Below are positions 16,366 to 25,414 of a DNA stretch of 64,000 nucleotides, piece after piece; position 1 is the first letter of the stretch, and each line of letters starts with the position of its first letter. The translations under genes were made by a program, and so were the position numbers. The stretch is from the NCBI GenBank assembly GCA_036844765.1, contig DAIUFE010000002.1, positions 55,602-119,601 on the forward strand, written 5' to 3'. The notes under the pieces were generated by a model. It searched no databases and was not told the DNA's origin. It saw only the letters and a list, made by a program, of their open reading frames with translations. Source of the DNA: Thermocaproicibacter sp036844765. GTDB taxonomy: Bacteria; Bacillota; Clostridia; Oscillospirales; Acutalibacteraceae.

Positions 16366-17612
16366 TGTGGGACGCGCTGGTGATCGGCGGCGGGGCGGCC
16401 GGGATGATGGCCGCGGGGACCGCCGCGGAACGGGGGCTGCGGGTCTGCCTGCTCGAAAAGAACGCGGTCCTGGGGAAAAAGCTCCGCATCACGGGCAAGG
16501 GCCGGTGCAACGTCACGAACCGCTGCGACGTGCGCACCATGATCGCCTCCGTGCCGAAGAACGGGCGGTTCCTGTTCGGGGCGGCCTCCCGCTTCACGCC
16601 GGACGACACCGTCGCCTTTTTTGAGGGGCTGGGCCTGCCGCTCAAGACGGAGCGGGGGAACCGCGTGTTCCCCGTCTCCGACCGTGCGGCGGACGTGGCG
16701 GAGGCCCTCGTCGGTTATGTCCGCCGCGGCGGGACGGAGATCGTCCGGGGTGAGGCGGAGCGGCTGATCCTCGAAGACGGGGCCGTCCGCGGCGCCGTCC
16801 TACGGGGCGGCGGGAAGATCGCGGCCCGGAACGTGGCCGTCTGCTGCGGCGGGGCGTCCTATCCCGCCACGGGCTCGACGGGCGACGGCTACCGCCTGGC
16901 GGAGCAGGCCGGCCACACGGTCACGCCGCTGCGCCCGTCGCTGGTGCCGTTGGTCGCGGAAGGGGACGACTGCCGGGGGATGATGGGCCTTTCCCTGCGC
17001 AACGTCGCGGTTTCGGTGCGGGACGCCGTCCTCGGAAAAACGGTCTATGAGGATTTCGGGGAGCTGCTGTTCACGCATTTCGGCCTTTCCGGCCCGGTAA
17101 TCCTCAGCGCAAGCGCCCACATGAACCATATGGCGCCGGGGCGCTACCGCATCCGGATCGACCTGAAGCCCGCCCTCGGCCCCGAAAAGCTGGACGCCCG
17201 CCTTCTGCGGGACCTCGGGGAAAACCGGAACCGGGAGTTCCGCAATTCCCTTTCGGCCCTGCTACCCCGCAAGCTGATCCCGGTGGCGGTGCGCCGCTCC
17301 GGCATCCCGCCGGAAACCCGGTGCAACGCCATCACCCGGGAAATGCGCGCCGGCTTCGCCGGGCTGCTCAAATCGTTTGAGGTCGGCGTCGCGGGCTTCC
17401 GGCCGATCGAGGAGGCCATCGTGACCTCCGGCGGCGTCGCGACGGAAGAGATCGATCCCCGGACCATGGAGTCCAAGCGTGTAAAAGGGTTGTACTTTGC
17501 AGGCGAAGGGATCGACGTGGACGCTTACACGGGGGGCTTCAACCTGCAGATCGCGTTCTGCACCGGCCGCGAGGCCGGCAAATCCATCGAAGCGGAGGGA
17601 AAGAGCGAATGA
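16365..17612 (+). CDS. HI0933/YhiN-family FAD-dependent oxidoreductase
   Basis: The 415-aa flavoprotein starts MWDALVIGGGAAGMMAAGTAAERG, a Rossmann FAD-binding GxGxxG motif, followed by LLEKNAVLGKKLRITGKGRCNVTN, the signature of the HI0933/BaiN-like family. A second motif CCGGASYPATGSTGDGY lies near residue 160, and the C-terminal GLYFAGEGIDVDAYTGGFNLQIAF closes the FAD site. Its substrate is unknown; related proteins are annotated as aminoacetone oxidase-like. The ATG at 16365 overlaps the preceding stop (TGATG); a TTG at 16362 is also possible. It overlaps cmk by 4 bp. The gene pair FAD enzyme-cmk is usual in Clostridia. Confidence 0.88.
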   Translation: MWDALVIGGGAAGMMAAGTAAERGLRVCLLEKNAVLGKKLRITGKGRCNVTNRCDVRTMIASVPKNGRFLFGAASRFTPDDTVAFFEGLGLPLKTERGNRVFPVSDRAADVAEALVGYVRRGGTEIVRGEAERLILEDGAVRGAVLRGGGKIAARNVAVCCGGASYPATGSTGDGYRLAEQAGHTVTPLRPSLVPLVAEGDDCRGMMGLSLRNVAVSVRDAVLGKTVYEDFGELLFTHFGLSGPVILSASAHMNHMAPGRYRIRIDLKPALGPEKLDARLLRDLGENRNREFRNSLSALLPRKLIPVAVRRSGIPPETRCNAITREMRAGFAGLLKSFEVGVAGFRPIEEAIVTSGGVATEEIDPRTMESKRVKGLYFAGEGIDVDAYTGGFNLQIAFCTGREAGKSIEAEGKSE

Positions 17613-18946
17613 TTGCGGTCGCCATCGACGGCCCGGCGGGGGCCGGGAAGAGCACCATCGCCCGGCGCGCGGCGCGGCAGCTGGGGTTCCTTTATGTGGA
17701 TACCGGCGCGCTGTACCGCGCGGTCGGTCTTTTCGCGCTGCGGCGCGGAGCGGACCCCGGCGACGCCGCGGCGGTGCACCCGCTGCTCGAAGAGATCTCG
17801 GTCGACCTGACGTACCGGGACGGCGTGCAGCGGGTGCTTCTGTGCGGGGAAGACGTGGAGGACCAGATCCGCTCCCCGCGGGTTTCGATGGCCGCGTCCG
17901 GCGTCTCTTCGATTCCGGAAGTGCGCCGGTTCCTGCTCGACACGCAGAGGCGGATCGCCCGTGAGCATTCCGTCGTGATGGACGGGCGGGATATCGGCAC
18001 GGTGGTCCTGCCCGGCGCACAGGTCAAAATTTTTCTGACTGCCTCGCCGGAGGACCGGGCGCGCCGCCGGTATGAGGAGATGCTGCAGCGGGGGGAGCCG
18101 GCCGAGTACGAAGAGGTGCTGCGGGACCTGAAGAAGCGGGACTACAGCGACACGCACCGCGCCGCCGCTCCGCTGGTCCCGGCGGAGGGCGCCGTCCTTC
18201 TCGACACGACCGGCAACACGCTGGAACGGTCGGTCTCGGAGGTCGTCGCCGCGATCCGGGAAAAGCTGAAGAGCCCGCGGCCCGGCGCCGGAAACGGAAA
18301 CCGGGAGAAGCGGATGCCCTTTTACGCCTTCGCGCGCAGCTGCCTGCCGTGGCTGTTCCATACGCTGATGCCCATGCGCGTGCGCAACGCCGGATATCTG
18401 CCGGAGACGGGCGCCGTGATCCTCTGCTGCAACCATGCGAGCATGTCGGACCCGCTGCGGCTCGCGTACAGCCAGCGCCGGCAGATCTATTTCATGGCGA
18501 AGGCGGAGCTGTTCGAGAACCGCCTCGTCGCCGCCGTGATCGGCGGACTGGGCGCGTTCCCCGTCCGGCGCGGGAAAAGCGACAAGCAGGCGATCGGCGC
18601 GGCGGAACGGCACCTGAAGGAGGGGCACGTCCTCGGCGTCTTCATCGAGGGGACGCGCTCGCCGGACGGCAATCTCCTCCGCCCGAAGCCGGGGGCCGTC
18701 ATGCTCGCCCACGCCTGCGGCGCCCCCATCCTTCCGTGCTGCATCACGGCCAGGGGCGGCGGGGTGCCGAAGCTGTTCCGCCGCTGCCTGGTGACCTATG
18801 GGCCGCCGATCCCGCCCGGGGAGCTGGGGATCGAAAAGGGCACGCCGAGCGAGTACCGGGACGCGAGCCGGATGGTGATGGCGCGCATCGAAGCGATCCG
18901 GGAAGAAAATCTGCGCGAATGGGGAAAAAAGGACGGCTCCCGATGA
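17609..18946 (+). CDS. cmk: Fusion of cytidylate kinase (Cmk) and 1-acyl-glycerol-3-phosphate acyltransferase (PlsC)
   Basis: One uninterrupted 445-aa frame joins two enzymes. Residues 1 to about 222 are Cmk: IDGPAGAGKSTIARR, YVDTGALYRAVG, DGRDIGTVV and the RRYEEMLQRG/LKKRDYSDTHR segment. After a Pro/Gly/Asn/Arg linker (about 225-236), residues 237-440 are PlsC, with NHASMSDP at 275-282 (HX4D catalytic motif), FPVRRG and EGTRS at 347-351. An in-frame ATG at 18314 with GGGAG six nt upstream could also start a separate 210-aa PlsC. The gene overlaps its neighbours on both sides by 4 bp. Cmk makes CDP/dCDP; PlsC makes phosphatidic acid. Confidence 0.93.
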   Translation: MIAVAIDGPAGAGKSTIARRAARQLGFLYVDTGALYRAVGLFALRRGADPGDAAAVHPLLEEISVDLTYRDGVQRVLLCGEDVEDQIRSPRVSMAASGVSSIPEVRRFLLDTQRRIAREHSVVMDGRDIGTVVLPGAQVKIFLTASPEDRARRRYEEMLQRGEPAEYEEVLRDLKKRDYSDTHRAAAPLVPAEGAVLLDTTGNTLERSVSEVVAAIREKLKSPRPGAGNGNREKRMPFYAFARSCLPWLFHTLMPMRVRNAGYLPETGAVILCCNHASMSDPLRLAYSQRRQIYFMAKAELFENRLVAAVIGGLGAFPVRRGKSDKQAIGAAERHLKEGHVLGVFIEGTRSPDGNLLRPKPGAVMLAHACGAPILPCCITARGGGVPKLFRRCLVTYGPPIPPGELGIEKGTPSEYRDASRMVMARIEAIREENLREWGKKDGSR

Positions 18947-19554
18947 AGTCCGGCCTGATTTATCAGATTCTGCTGCGCGTCTTCACACTCCCGGGCCTGC
19001 TGTTTTTCTGGACCCGCTACCGCGGGCTCCGGAACATCCCGAAGAGCGGGAAGCTGATCGTCTGCAGCAACCATAAATCCGTTTTCGATCCGTTCCTGCT
19101 GGCCGTCCCGTTTCTCCGGCAGATCCGCTATATGGCGAAAAACGAGCTTTTCACCGACCACGGCCGGCTTGCGGGGCGGTTTCTGACTCTGGTGGGCGCC
19201 TTCCCCGTCCGCCGGGGCACGGGGGACAGCGCCTCCGTGCGGACGGCCGAGGCGATTCTGGACGCGGGCGGAGTGGTCGGAATCTTCCCGCAGGGCGGCT
19301 GCGTGTTCGGCAACGCGCCGTTCCGCCCGAAAGCGGGGGTCGCGCTTCTGGCGGCGCGGACACGCGCGCCGATCCTCCCGGTGTCGATCTACTGCCGGGG
19401 GCTGCTGCGGCCGTTCAAGCGCGTGACGGTCCGCTTCGGGAAGGTGATCCCCTGCAAAGACCTGCCGCTGCGGGGGACGTCCGTCGCCGGGATGCGCGCC
19501 GGCGCCGCCCTGGTTGCGGAAAAAATCAACGCCATGCTGGGGGAAGGGCATTGA
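18943..19554 (+). CDS. plsC: Second PlsC-like 1-acyl-glycerol-3-phosphate acyltransferase
   Basis: The protein is 203 aa, starting at an ATG that overlaps the previous stop (ATGA). It has a hydrophobic N-terminal stretch (residues 4-21, membrane association), the catalytic NHKSVFDP (HX4D) near residue 44, KNELF and GAFPVRRGTGD. The third acyltransferase motif, usually FPEGTRS, reads FPQGGCVFG, so the canonical Glu is Gln and the Arg is lost. It may have a different acceptor or reduced activity. It is placed directly after the cmk-plsC fusion and before ispH, matching the clostridial cmk-plsC-ispH order. Confidence 0.85.
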   Translation: MKSGLIYQILLRVFTLPGLLFFWTRYRGLRNIPKSGKLIVCSNHKSVFDPFLLAVPFLRQIRYMAKNELFTDHGRLAGRFLTLVGAFPVRRGTGDSASVRTAEAILDAGGVVGIFPQGGCVFGNAPFRPKAGVALLAARTRAPILPVSIYCRGLLRPFKRVTVRFGKVIPCKDLPLRGTSVAGMRAGAALVAEKINAMLGEGH

Positions 19555-21445
19555 AAGTCGTCGCTGCGAAATCGGCCGGGTTCTGCTTCGGCGTGTGCCG
19601 TGCCGTCGAGGGGGTGGACCGCCTGCTCGACGCCGGGGAGCGGGTCTGCACGCTCGGCCCGATCATCCATAATCCCCAGACGCTGGAACGGCTGAAGCGC
19701 CGGGGTGTCCGGATCGTCGGGGACCTTTCGGAGGTCCCGCCCGGCGCCGTGCTGGTCATCCGCTCCCACGGCGTGGAGCGCACCGTGTACGACGAGCTGG
19801 AGCGGCGCGGTGTCCGGTACTGCGACGCCACCTGCCCGTTCGTGGCGAAAATCCACGCCGTGGTCTCGAAGGCTTCCGAAGAGGGGAAGGCGGTGCTGAT
19901 CGCGGGTGACGCCGCCCACCCGGAGGTCCGCGGCATCCGGGGGCACTGCGCGGGGGAATGCCACGTTTTCCGCGACGCCGCGCAGCTGCGCGAAATCACG
20001 GAGAAATTCCCAGAACTGAAGAGGAAGCCCGTCTGCGTGGTCGCACAGACCACTTTCCGCGTTTCGGAGTGGCAAAATTGTTTGGAAAACATTAAAAGGG
20101 TATATACAAACGCCGATATTTTTGATACAATATGTAATGCAACTGCGATGCGCCAGTCGGAGGCGGCGGACCTGTCGCAGCGTTGTGACGCGATGGTGGT
20201 TATCGGCGGAAAGCAGAGCTCCAACTCCGCAAGGCTCTTTGAGGTGTGCAGAAAGAACTGCCCTACCTGCTTCATTGAAACCGCGGACGAGCTTCCGCTG
20301 CCGGGCCTCAGGCGGTTCGGCTGTGTCGGCGTCACAGCCGGTGCTTCTACACCGGCCAGCATTATAAAGGAGGTACTTGATACCATGTCAGAAATCAACG
20401 AGAGTTCTGCCAAGGACGGCGCGCAGGACACGGTCGGGGGTACGGCCGAAAACGCGGCGCAGAAGCCGAAGGAGAAGACCGCCGACGGGAGCTTCGCGCA
20501 GATGCTCGAAGAGTCCCTGAAGACGTTAAATACAGACGAGAAGGTTCACGGCGTCGTCGTCGGTGTCACTCCCAGCGAAGTCCTGGTGGATGTCGGAAGA
20601 AAACAGGCGGGGTATGTTCCGGCATCTGAACTTTCGGCCGATCCCAACGTCAAGCCGGAGGATGTGGTCAAGGTCGGCGACGAGATGGATCTTCTGATCA
20701 TGNNNNNNNNNNNNNNNNNNNNNNNNNNNNNNNNNNNNNNNNNNNNNNNNNNNNNNNNNNNNNNNNNNNNNNNNNNNNNNNNNNNNNNNNNNNNNNNNNN
20801 NNNNNNNNNNNNNNNNNCCGCATCATCGAGGTCAACCGCAACCGCAAGCGTGCGGTCGGCTCCATCCGCTCCGTGCTGAAGGACGAGCGGAAAGCCCAGG
20901 AGGAGAAATTCTGGGAGACCGCCGAGGTCGGGAAGACCTATACCGGCAAAGTCAAGTCCCTTACCTCCTACGGCGCGTTCGTGGATCTCGGCGGGATCGA
21001 CGGAATGATCCATATCTCCGAGCTTTCGTGGACGCGCATCAAGCATCCGTCGGAGGTTGTGAACGTCGGGGACACCGTGCAGGTCTATATCAAAGGCCTC
21101 GACCGTGAGAAGGACCGCATTTCCCTCGGCTACAAGAAGCCGGAGGACAATCCGTGGGAAATTCTCAAGCGCGATTATCCGGTCGGCAAGGTGCTGGACG
21201 TGAAGATCGTCGGGCTGACTTCGTTCGGCGCGTTCGCGCAGGTCCTCCCGGGCATCGACGGCCTGATCCATATCTCCCAGATCGCGGACCACCGGATCGA
21301 AAAGCCGCAGGACGTGCTGAAGATCGGGGACGTCGTGAAGGTCAAGATCACGGATATCGATTTCGACCGCCACCGCGTCAGCCTCTCGATCCGGGCGCTT
21401 CTGGAAGAAGAACAAGAGCAGACGGAAGACCCCGCCCAGGAATAA
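19551..21445 (+). CDS. ispH: Fused IspH (HMBPP reductase) and ribosomal protein S1-like protein, interrupted by an assembly gap
   Basis: The N-terminal part (about residues 1-280) is IspH, the [4Fe-4S] enzyme of the MEP isoprenoid pathway: GFCFGVCRAV, IHNPQTLERL, RSHGVERTVY, ATCPFV, CNATAMRQ and SSNSARL. After an acidic linker come S1 RNA-binding domains: one before the N run, the end of a second after it (EVNRNRKRAVGSIRS), and two complete ones (GAFVDLGGIDGMIHISE, GAFAQVLPGIDGLIHIS). The TTG at 19551 follows GGGAAGGG and overlaps the preceding stop. The reading frame differs on the two sides of the Ns, so the stated gap length is wrong rather than the gene being broken. The fusion is a known clostridial arrangement. 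Confidence 0.92.
20703..20817. other. Run of 115 Ns (assembly gap) inside the S1 part of ispH-rpsA
   Basis: The frame before the gap ends with an ATG codon at 20700-20702; after it the S1 frame has codons starting at 20819. For one continuous protein the true gap must be 2 modulo 3, not 115. From S1 domain size about 80 residues (roughly 240 nt) should be missing, so the gap is probably longer than drawn. Confidence 0.9.
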
Positions 21446-21477
21446 GCGGAAGCTTTCCGGTTATGATATTGTAAGCG

Positions 21478-21514
21478 AAGCACAAAGGAATTTCCGGTTT
21501 CTTTGTGCTTTTTT
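21478..21514 (+). terminator. Terminator after ispH-rpsA
   Basis: A perfect 10-bp stem, AAGCACAAAG (21478-21487) with CTTTGTGCTT (21501-21510), is followed by a T-run to 21514. It closes the rpiR to ispH-rpsA transcription unit. Confidence 0.85.
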
Positions 21515-21623
21515 CCTGCACCGCGGCCGTCCGGGACCGGAGGAAAAGTTTTCCTTCAGCCCGGCATTCACACTTTTTTTGCTCCCCGAGTATTATGCAG
21601 TAAGGATTTCGGGGGGTGCGGCT

Positions 21624-22244
21624 ATGCGGAGAAGACGGCGCGGCGGGCATGGAAGGGCCGTTCTGGCCCTGATCCTGCTCGCCCTTTTGATTTTCCTGTT
21701 CAACCGGCAGATCAAGCCCGTCGTGGAATCCATCACGGCCAACGAGGCGAAGATCAAGTCCGTCAGCATCATCAACGGCGTCGTCCTCGAGGAGCTGGAG
21801 CGGGACGGCGTGACCTACGACAGCCTGGTCTCGGTCGGCAGGGGGGAGGACGGCCGCGTCCTCTCCATCACGACCGACATGGTGTCGATGAACCGGCTGA
21901 AGTCGAAGATCATCACCGCGATCCAGGACCGCCTGAACCGGGAGCAGCACCAGACGGAAGGAATCCCCCTGGGCACCCTGATCGGAGGGCACCTGTTCCA
22001 CGGGCGCGGGCCGAGCATCTACCTGGAGCTCACGCTTTCCGGGAACGTGGCGGCCGATTTCACGAGCACGTTCGAATCCGCGGGGATCAACCAGACAAAG
22101 CATCAGATCGGCCTGAAAATCCATGCCAGCGTCTATTCCTTCCTGCCGGGATTCGACACCACGACGGACGTCGACACCGATATCGTCGTGGCCGAGACGG
22201 TCGTGGTCGGCTCCGTGCCGGAAGTGGTGGCCGACCTGAAATAG
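21624..22244 (+). CDS. yunB: Sporulation protein YunB
   Basis: YunB is a mother-cell sporulation protein of unclear mechanism, in Bacillus under sigma-E. The 206-aa product starts at the ATG 21624 after GGGGGG (21611-21616). A basic N-terminus (MRRRRRGGHG) precedes one membrane helix (AVLALILLALLIFLF, residues 11-25). The rest is extracytoplasmic, with NEAKIKSVSIINGVV, ITTDMVSMNRLKSKI, IPLGTLIGGHLFHGRGP and a C-terminal VDTDIVVAETVVVGSVP. It is separated from ispH-rpsA by a terminator and followed by ligA after 27 bp. I see no convincing sigma-E promoter. Confidence 0.88.
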   Translation: MRRRRRGGHGRAVLALILLALLIFLFNRQIKPVVESITANEAKIKSVSIINGVVLEELERDGVTYDSLVSVGRGEDGRVLSITTDMVSMNRLKSKIITAIQDRLNREQHQTEGIPLGTLIGGHLFHGRGPSIYLELTLSGNVAADFTSTFESAGINQTKHQIGLKIHASVYSFLPGFDTTTDVDTDIVVAETVVVGSVPEVVADLK

Positions 22245-22271
22245 TCCGCAAAAAACAGGGGTTGAAAAGCG

Positions 22272-24260
22272 ATGGAACTGGAAGAAGCGAAGAAGCGCGC
22301 GGCGGAGCTGGCGGAGCAGATCCGCTACCACAACCGCAAATATTACGAGGAGGACGCGCCGGAGATCGACGACGCCGAGTACGACGCGCTCTACCGGGAG
22401 CTGGAGACCCTCGAGGCGCGGTTCCCCGGGCTGGCGACCCCGGATTCCCCAACACAGACGGTCGGCGGCCGCCCGCAGAACCGGTTTGCACCCGTGGTCC
22501 ACACCGTCCCGATGGAGAGCCTGCACGATTCGTTTTCGGAGCAGGAGCTGGTCGATTTTGACCGCCGGGTCCGCGCCGTCGTGCCGGACCCGGTCTATAT
22601 CGTCGAGCCGAAGTTCGACGGCCTTTCCGTCTCCGCCGAATACCGCGACGGCGTGCTCGCGCGCGGCTCCACGCGCGGGGACGGCGCCGTGGGCGAAGAT
22701 ATCACCGCCAATATCCGCACCATCCGCGGCCTGCCGCACCGGCTGAAGGAACCCCTGCCGTTTCTCGAGGTGCGCGGCGAAGTGTATATGTCCCACTCGG
22801 TGTTCCAAGAGCTTTCCGCCGCGCAGGAGCTGAACGGCGAAAAGCCGTTCAAGAATCCGCGCAACGCGGCCGCCGGTTCCCTGCGGCAAAAGGACGCGAA
22901 GATCACCGCCGCCCGCAGGCTGGATATCTTCGTGTTCAACGTTCAGCAGGTGAACGGCGCGGAGCTTCAGTTTCACGACCAGTCGCTCCGATTTCTGAAA
23001 AGCCTCGGATTCCCCGTTCCGCCGTTTTTCACGCCGTGCAGAACCATCGGGGAGGCGATCGCGGAGGTCCGGCGCATCGGCGAGCTGCGCGGGACGTTCG
23101 ATTACTCGATCGACGGCGCCGTCGTCAAAGTCGACTCGTTCGCCCAGCGCCGCCTGCTCGGCAGCACGGCGAAGTTCCCCAAATGGGCGGAGGCGTTCAA
23201 ATATCCGCCGGAGGAACGGCAGACCCGTCTGCTGGGCGTCGAGGTCAACGTCGGGCGCACCGGCGTGCTGACGCCGACCGGCGTGTTCGAGCCGGTCTCG
23301 CTGGCCGGCACGACCGTGAGCCGCGCCACGCTGCACAACGAGGATTTTATCGCGGACAAGGGCATCCGCATCGGGGACACCGTCCTTCTCCGGAAGGCCG
23401 GGGAGATCATCCCGGAGGTCGTCCGCGTCGTCTCCCATGCGGAGGACGGCGAGCCGTTCCGCATGCCGCAGACCTGCCCCTCCTGCGGCGCGCCCGTGGC
23501 GCGCGAAGAGGGCGAGGCCGCCGTGCGCTGCACCAACCCGGAATGCCCGGCACAGCTCCTGCGGCACCTGATCCATTTCTGCTCGCGCGACGCGATGGAC
23601 ATCGACGGCTTCGGGCCCGCCGTGCTCCAGCAGCTGATCTCGGCCCGTCTGGTCGCGTCGCCGGCCGACCTTTTCGGTCTGACCGTCCCGCAGCTCGCGA
23701 AGCTGGAAAGGCTGGGGCAGAAATCCGCCGAGAACCGGGTCGCCGCGCTCGAGAAGGCGAAAAGGAACGACCTTTACAGGCTGATCTACGCGCTCGGAAT
23801 CCCGCATATCGGCCTGAAAGCCGCAAAGCTGCTCGCCGCCCGCTTCGGCGACATCGACGCGGTCTTCCGCGCCGGCGAGGGGGAGATCGCCTCCATCGAC
23901 GGCTTCGGGGAGATCATGGCGCAGAGCGTCCGCCGCTTTTTCGACCTGCCGAACACCGCCCATCTGGTGGGACGCCTGCGCGACGCCGGCGTCCGCCTGA
24001 AGGCGCTCGCCGCGGCGGAAACCGACGCCCGGTTCGCGGGTAAAACGTTCGTGCTCACGGGGACCCTGCCGACCCTGACGCGGGCGCAGGCGACGGAGAT
24101 CATCGAGAAGCACGGGGGAAAGGTCAGCGGCGGCGTCTCCCGAAAGACGGACTACGTGCTCGCCGGCGAGGACGCCGGCGGCAAGCTGGAAAAGGCGAAC
24201 CGGCTCGGGGTCCGGGTGATCTCGGAGGAAGAGTTCAACAACCTGCTGGAAGCGCGCTGA
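22272..24260 (+). CDS. ligA: NAD-dependent DNA ligase LigA
   Basis: LigA seals nicks in replication and repair using NAD. The 662-aa protein has the Ia domain with RYHNRKYYEEDAPEIDDAEYD, the adenylated lysine in KFDG (Lys114), an OB fold (VGRTGVLTPTGVFEPV), a Cys4 zinc finger (CPSCG, then CTNPECPAQ), a helix-hairpin-helix block (residues about 430-570) and a C-terminal BRCT domain (FAGKTFVLTGTLPTLTR onward). Length and domain order are standard. It follows yunB and ends with a terminator before spoIIIAA. Confidence 0.97.
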   Translation: MELEEAKKRAAELAEQIRYHNRKYYEEDAPEIDDAEYDALYRELETLEARFPGLATPDSPTQTVGGRPQNRFAPVVHTVPMESLHDSFSEQELVDFDRRVRAVVPDPVYIVEPKFDGLSVSAEYRDGVLARGSTRGDGAVGEDITANIRTIRGLPHRLKEPLPFLEVRGEVYMSHSVFQELSAAQELNGEKPFKNPRNAAAGSLRQKDAKITAARRLDIFVFNVQQVNGAELQFHDQSLRFLKSLGFPVPPFFTPCRTIGEAIAEVRRIGELRGTFDYSIDGAVVKVDSFAQRRLLGSTAKFPKWAEAFKYPPEERQTRLLGVEVNVGRTGVLTPTGVFEPVSLAGTTVSRATLHNEDFIADKGIRIGDTVLLRKAGEIIPEVVRVVSHAEDGEPFRMPQTCPSCGAPVAREEGEAAVRCTNPECPAQLLRHLIHFCSRDAMDIDGFGPAVLQQLISARLVASPADLFGLTVPQLAKLERLGQKSAENRVAALEKAKRNDLYRLIYALGIPHIGLKAAKLLAARFGDIDAVFRAGEGEIASIDGFGEIMAQSVRRFFDLPNTAHLVGRLRDAGVRLKALAAAETDARFAGKTFVLTGTLPTLTRAQATEIIEKHGGKVSGGVSRKTDYVLAGEDAGGKLEKANRLGVRVISEEEFNNLLEAR

Positions 24261-24310
24261 CCTTTTTCGCCGCTTCTCCCAAAAACTTCTGCCCGCAAGC
24301 CAGACACAGA

Positions 24311-24339
24311 CCGCTCCGTTTTGGGGGCGGCCTTTTTTT
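24311..24339 (+). terminator. Terminator after ligA
   Basis: CCGCTCC (24311-24317) pairs with GGGGCGG (24324-24330; one G-T pair), followed by CC and seven Ts (24333-24339). Confidence 0.75.
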
Positions 24340-24394
24340 GTTCTAACGGCGACTCTTTGTCCATATGTATGTGATAAGAAAGGGGGACAAGGCG

Positions 24395-25414
24395 ATGAAC
24401 GATCCGAACGGGGAACGGTTCGCTTCCGCCGCGGCCTGCGTCTGCGAGCGGATCCGGCTTCCCCTTCTGAGCCTTCCGGGCGAGGTCCGGCGGAGCGCAC
24501 AGGAGATCCGGCTCCGCACGGGGCGCCCCGTCTGTGTCTGCTGCCCCGGCGGTGTCTATTTTCTGAAAAAGAGCGGGGGCGTTTCCTGCCTTCCGGAGCC
24601 GGACTGCCTGACGGCGTCGAAGACCGACCTCGAGGAAAGCTTCCGCATCCTGTGCGGATATTCCGTTTACAGCCATGAGAACGAGATCAAAAACGGCTAT
24701 GTGACCATCCGCGGGGGGCACCGCGTCGGCATCTGCGGCACGGCGGTCGTGCAGAACGGCTCCGTCGCGGGCGTGCGGGACGTTTCGTCGCTCGGCGTCC
24801 GCGTGGCGCGGGAGGTTCCGGGGGCGGCGGACCGGCTGCTCGGCCTGCTGGGGAACGACGTGAGCGGCGGGCTGCTGATCGCCGGCCCGCCCGCGAGCGG
24901 CAAGACCACCGTGCTGCGGGACGTGGCCCGCCAGCTCTCCGACGGGCTGCGGGGGATGCCCCTCAAAGTTGCGGTGGTCGACGAGCGCGGCGAGATCGCC
25001 GGTGTTTTCCGGGGGGAGCCGCAGAACGACGTCGGCCGGTGCTGCGACGTGCTGGACGGCTACCCCAAGGCGGAGGGAATCCTGACGGCCGTGCGCTCGC
25101 TTTCCCCCCAGGTCGTGATCTGCGACGAGCTGGGCACGCAGGCCGAGACCGAGGCGGTCGGGCAGAGCCTGAACGCGGGCGTCGCCGTCGTGGCCAGCAT
25201 CCACGCCGGCAGCGTCGGGGAGCTGATCCGGCGGAAGCAGGCCGCGGCGCTGCTGGAAACCGGCGCGTTCCGCCGCGTGGCGATGCTCGGAGGCCACGAT
25301 ACGCCGGGGAAGATCCGTGGAATTTACAAGGCGGGTGATTTGCTTGCTGAAGGCGACGGGGGCGGTTCTGCTGATCGCCGCGGGGTTTCTCGCGGGCTTT
25401 CTGGAGTCGTATAG
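24395..25414 (+). CDS. spoIIIAA: Stage III sporulation protein AA (ATPase)
   Basis: SpoIIIAA is the cytoplasmic secretion-type ATPase of the SpoIIIA-SpoIIQ channel that links mother cell and forespore. The ATG at 24395 follows AAGGGGGA (24380-24387); an upstream ATG at 24365 lacks a ribosome-binding site. The 339-aa protein shows QEIRLRTGRPV, FRILCGYSVYSHENEIKNGYVTIRGGHRVGICG, Walker A GPPASGKTT near residue 168, VVDERGEIAG and Walker B VVICDELG. The last 24 codons or so overlap spoIIIAB, giving an unusual Gly/Arg-rich tail. It is the first gene of a complete spoIIIA operon. Confidence 0.95.
   Translation: MNDPNGERFASAAACVCERIRLPLLSLPGEVRRSAQEIRLRTGRPVCVCCPGGVYFLKKSGGVSCLPEPDCLTASKTDLEESFRILCGYSVYSHENEIKNGYVTIRGGHRVGICGTAVVQNGSVAGVRDVSSLGVRVAREVPGAADRLLGLLGNDVSGGLLIAGPPASGKTTVLRDVARQLSDGLRGMPLKVAVVDERGEIAGVFRGEPQNDVGRCCDVLDGYPKAEGILTAVRSLSPQVVICDELGTQAETEAVGQSLNAGVAVVASIHAGSVGELIRRKQAAALLETGAFRRVAMLGGHDTPGKIRGIYKAGDLLAEGDGGGSADRRGVSRGLSGVV

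Noticed and set aside
20703..20820. Apparent frameshift or gene split in the S1 protein
   Set aside because: The frame change coincides exactly with the N run, and both sides continue the same S1 protein; the gap length is the likely error.
21378..24500. Long minus-strand open frame opposite yunB and ligA
   Set aside because: Same codon-bias artefact; no ribosome-binding site and no recognisable domain.
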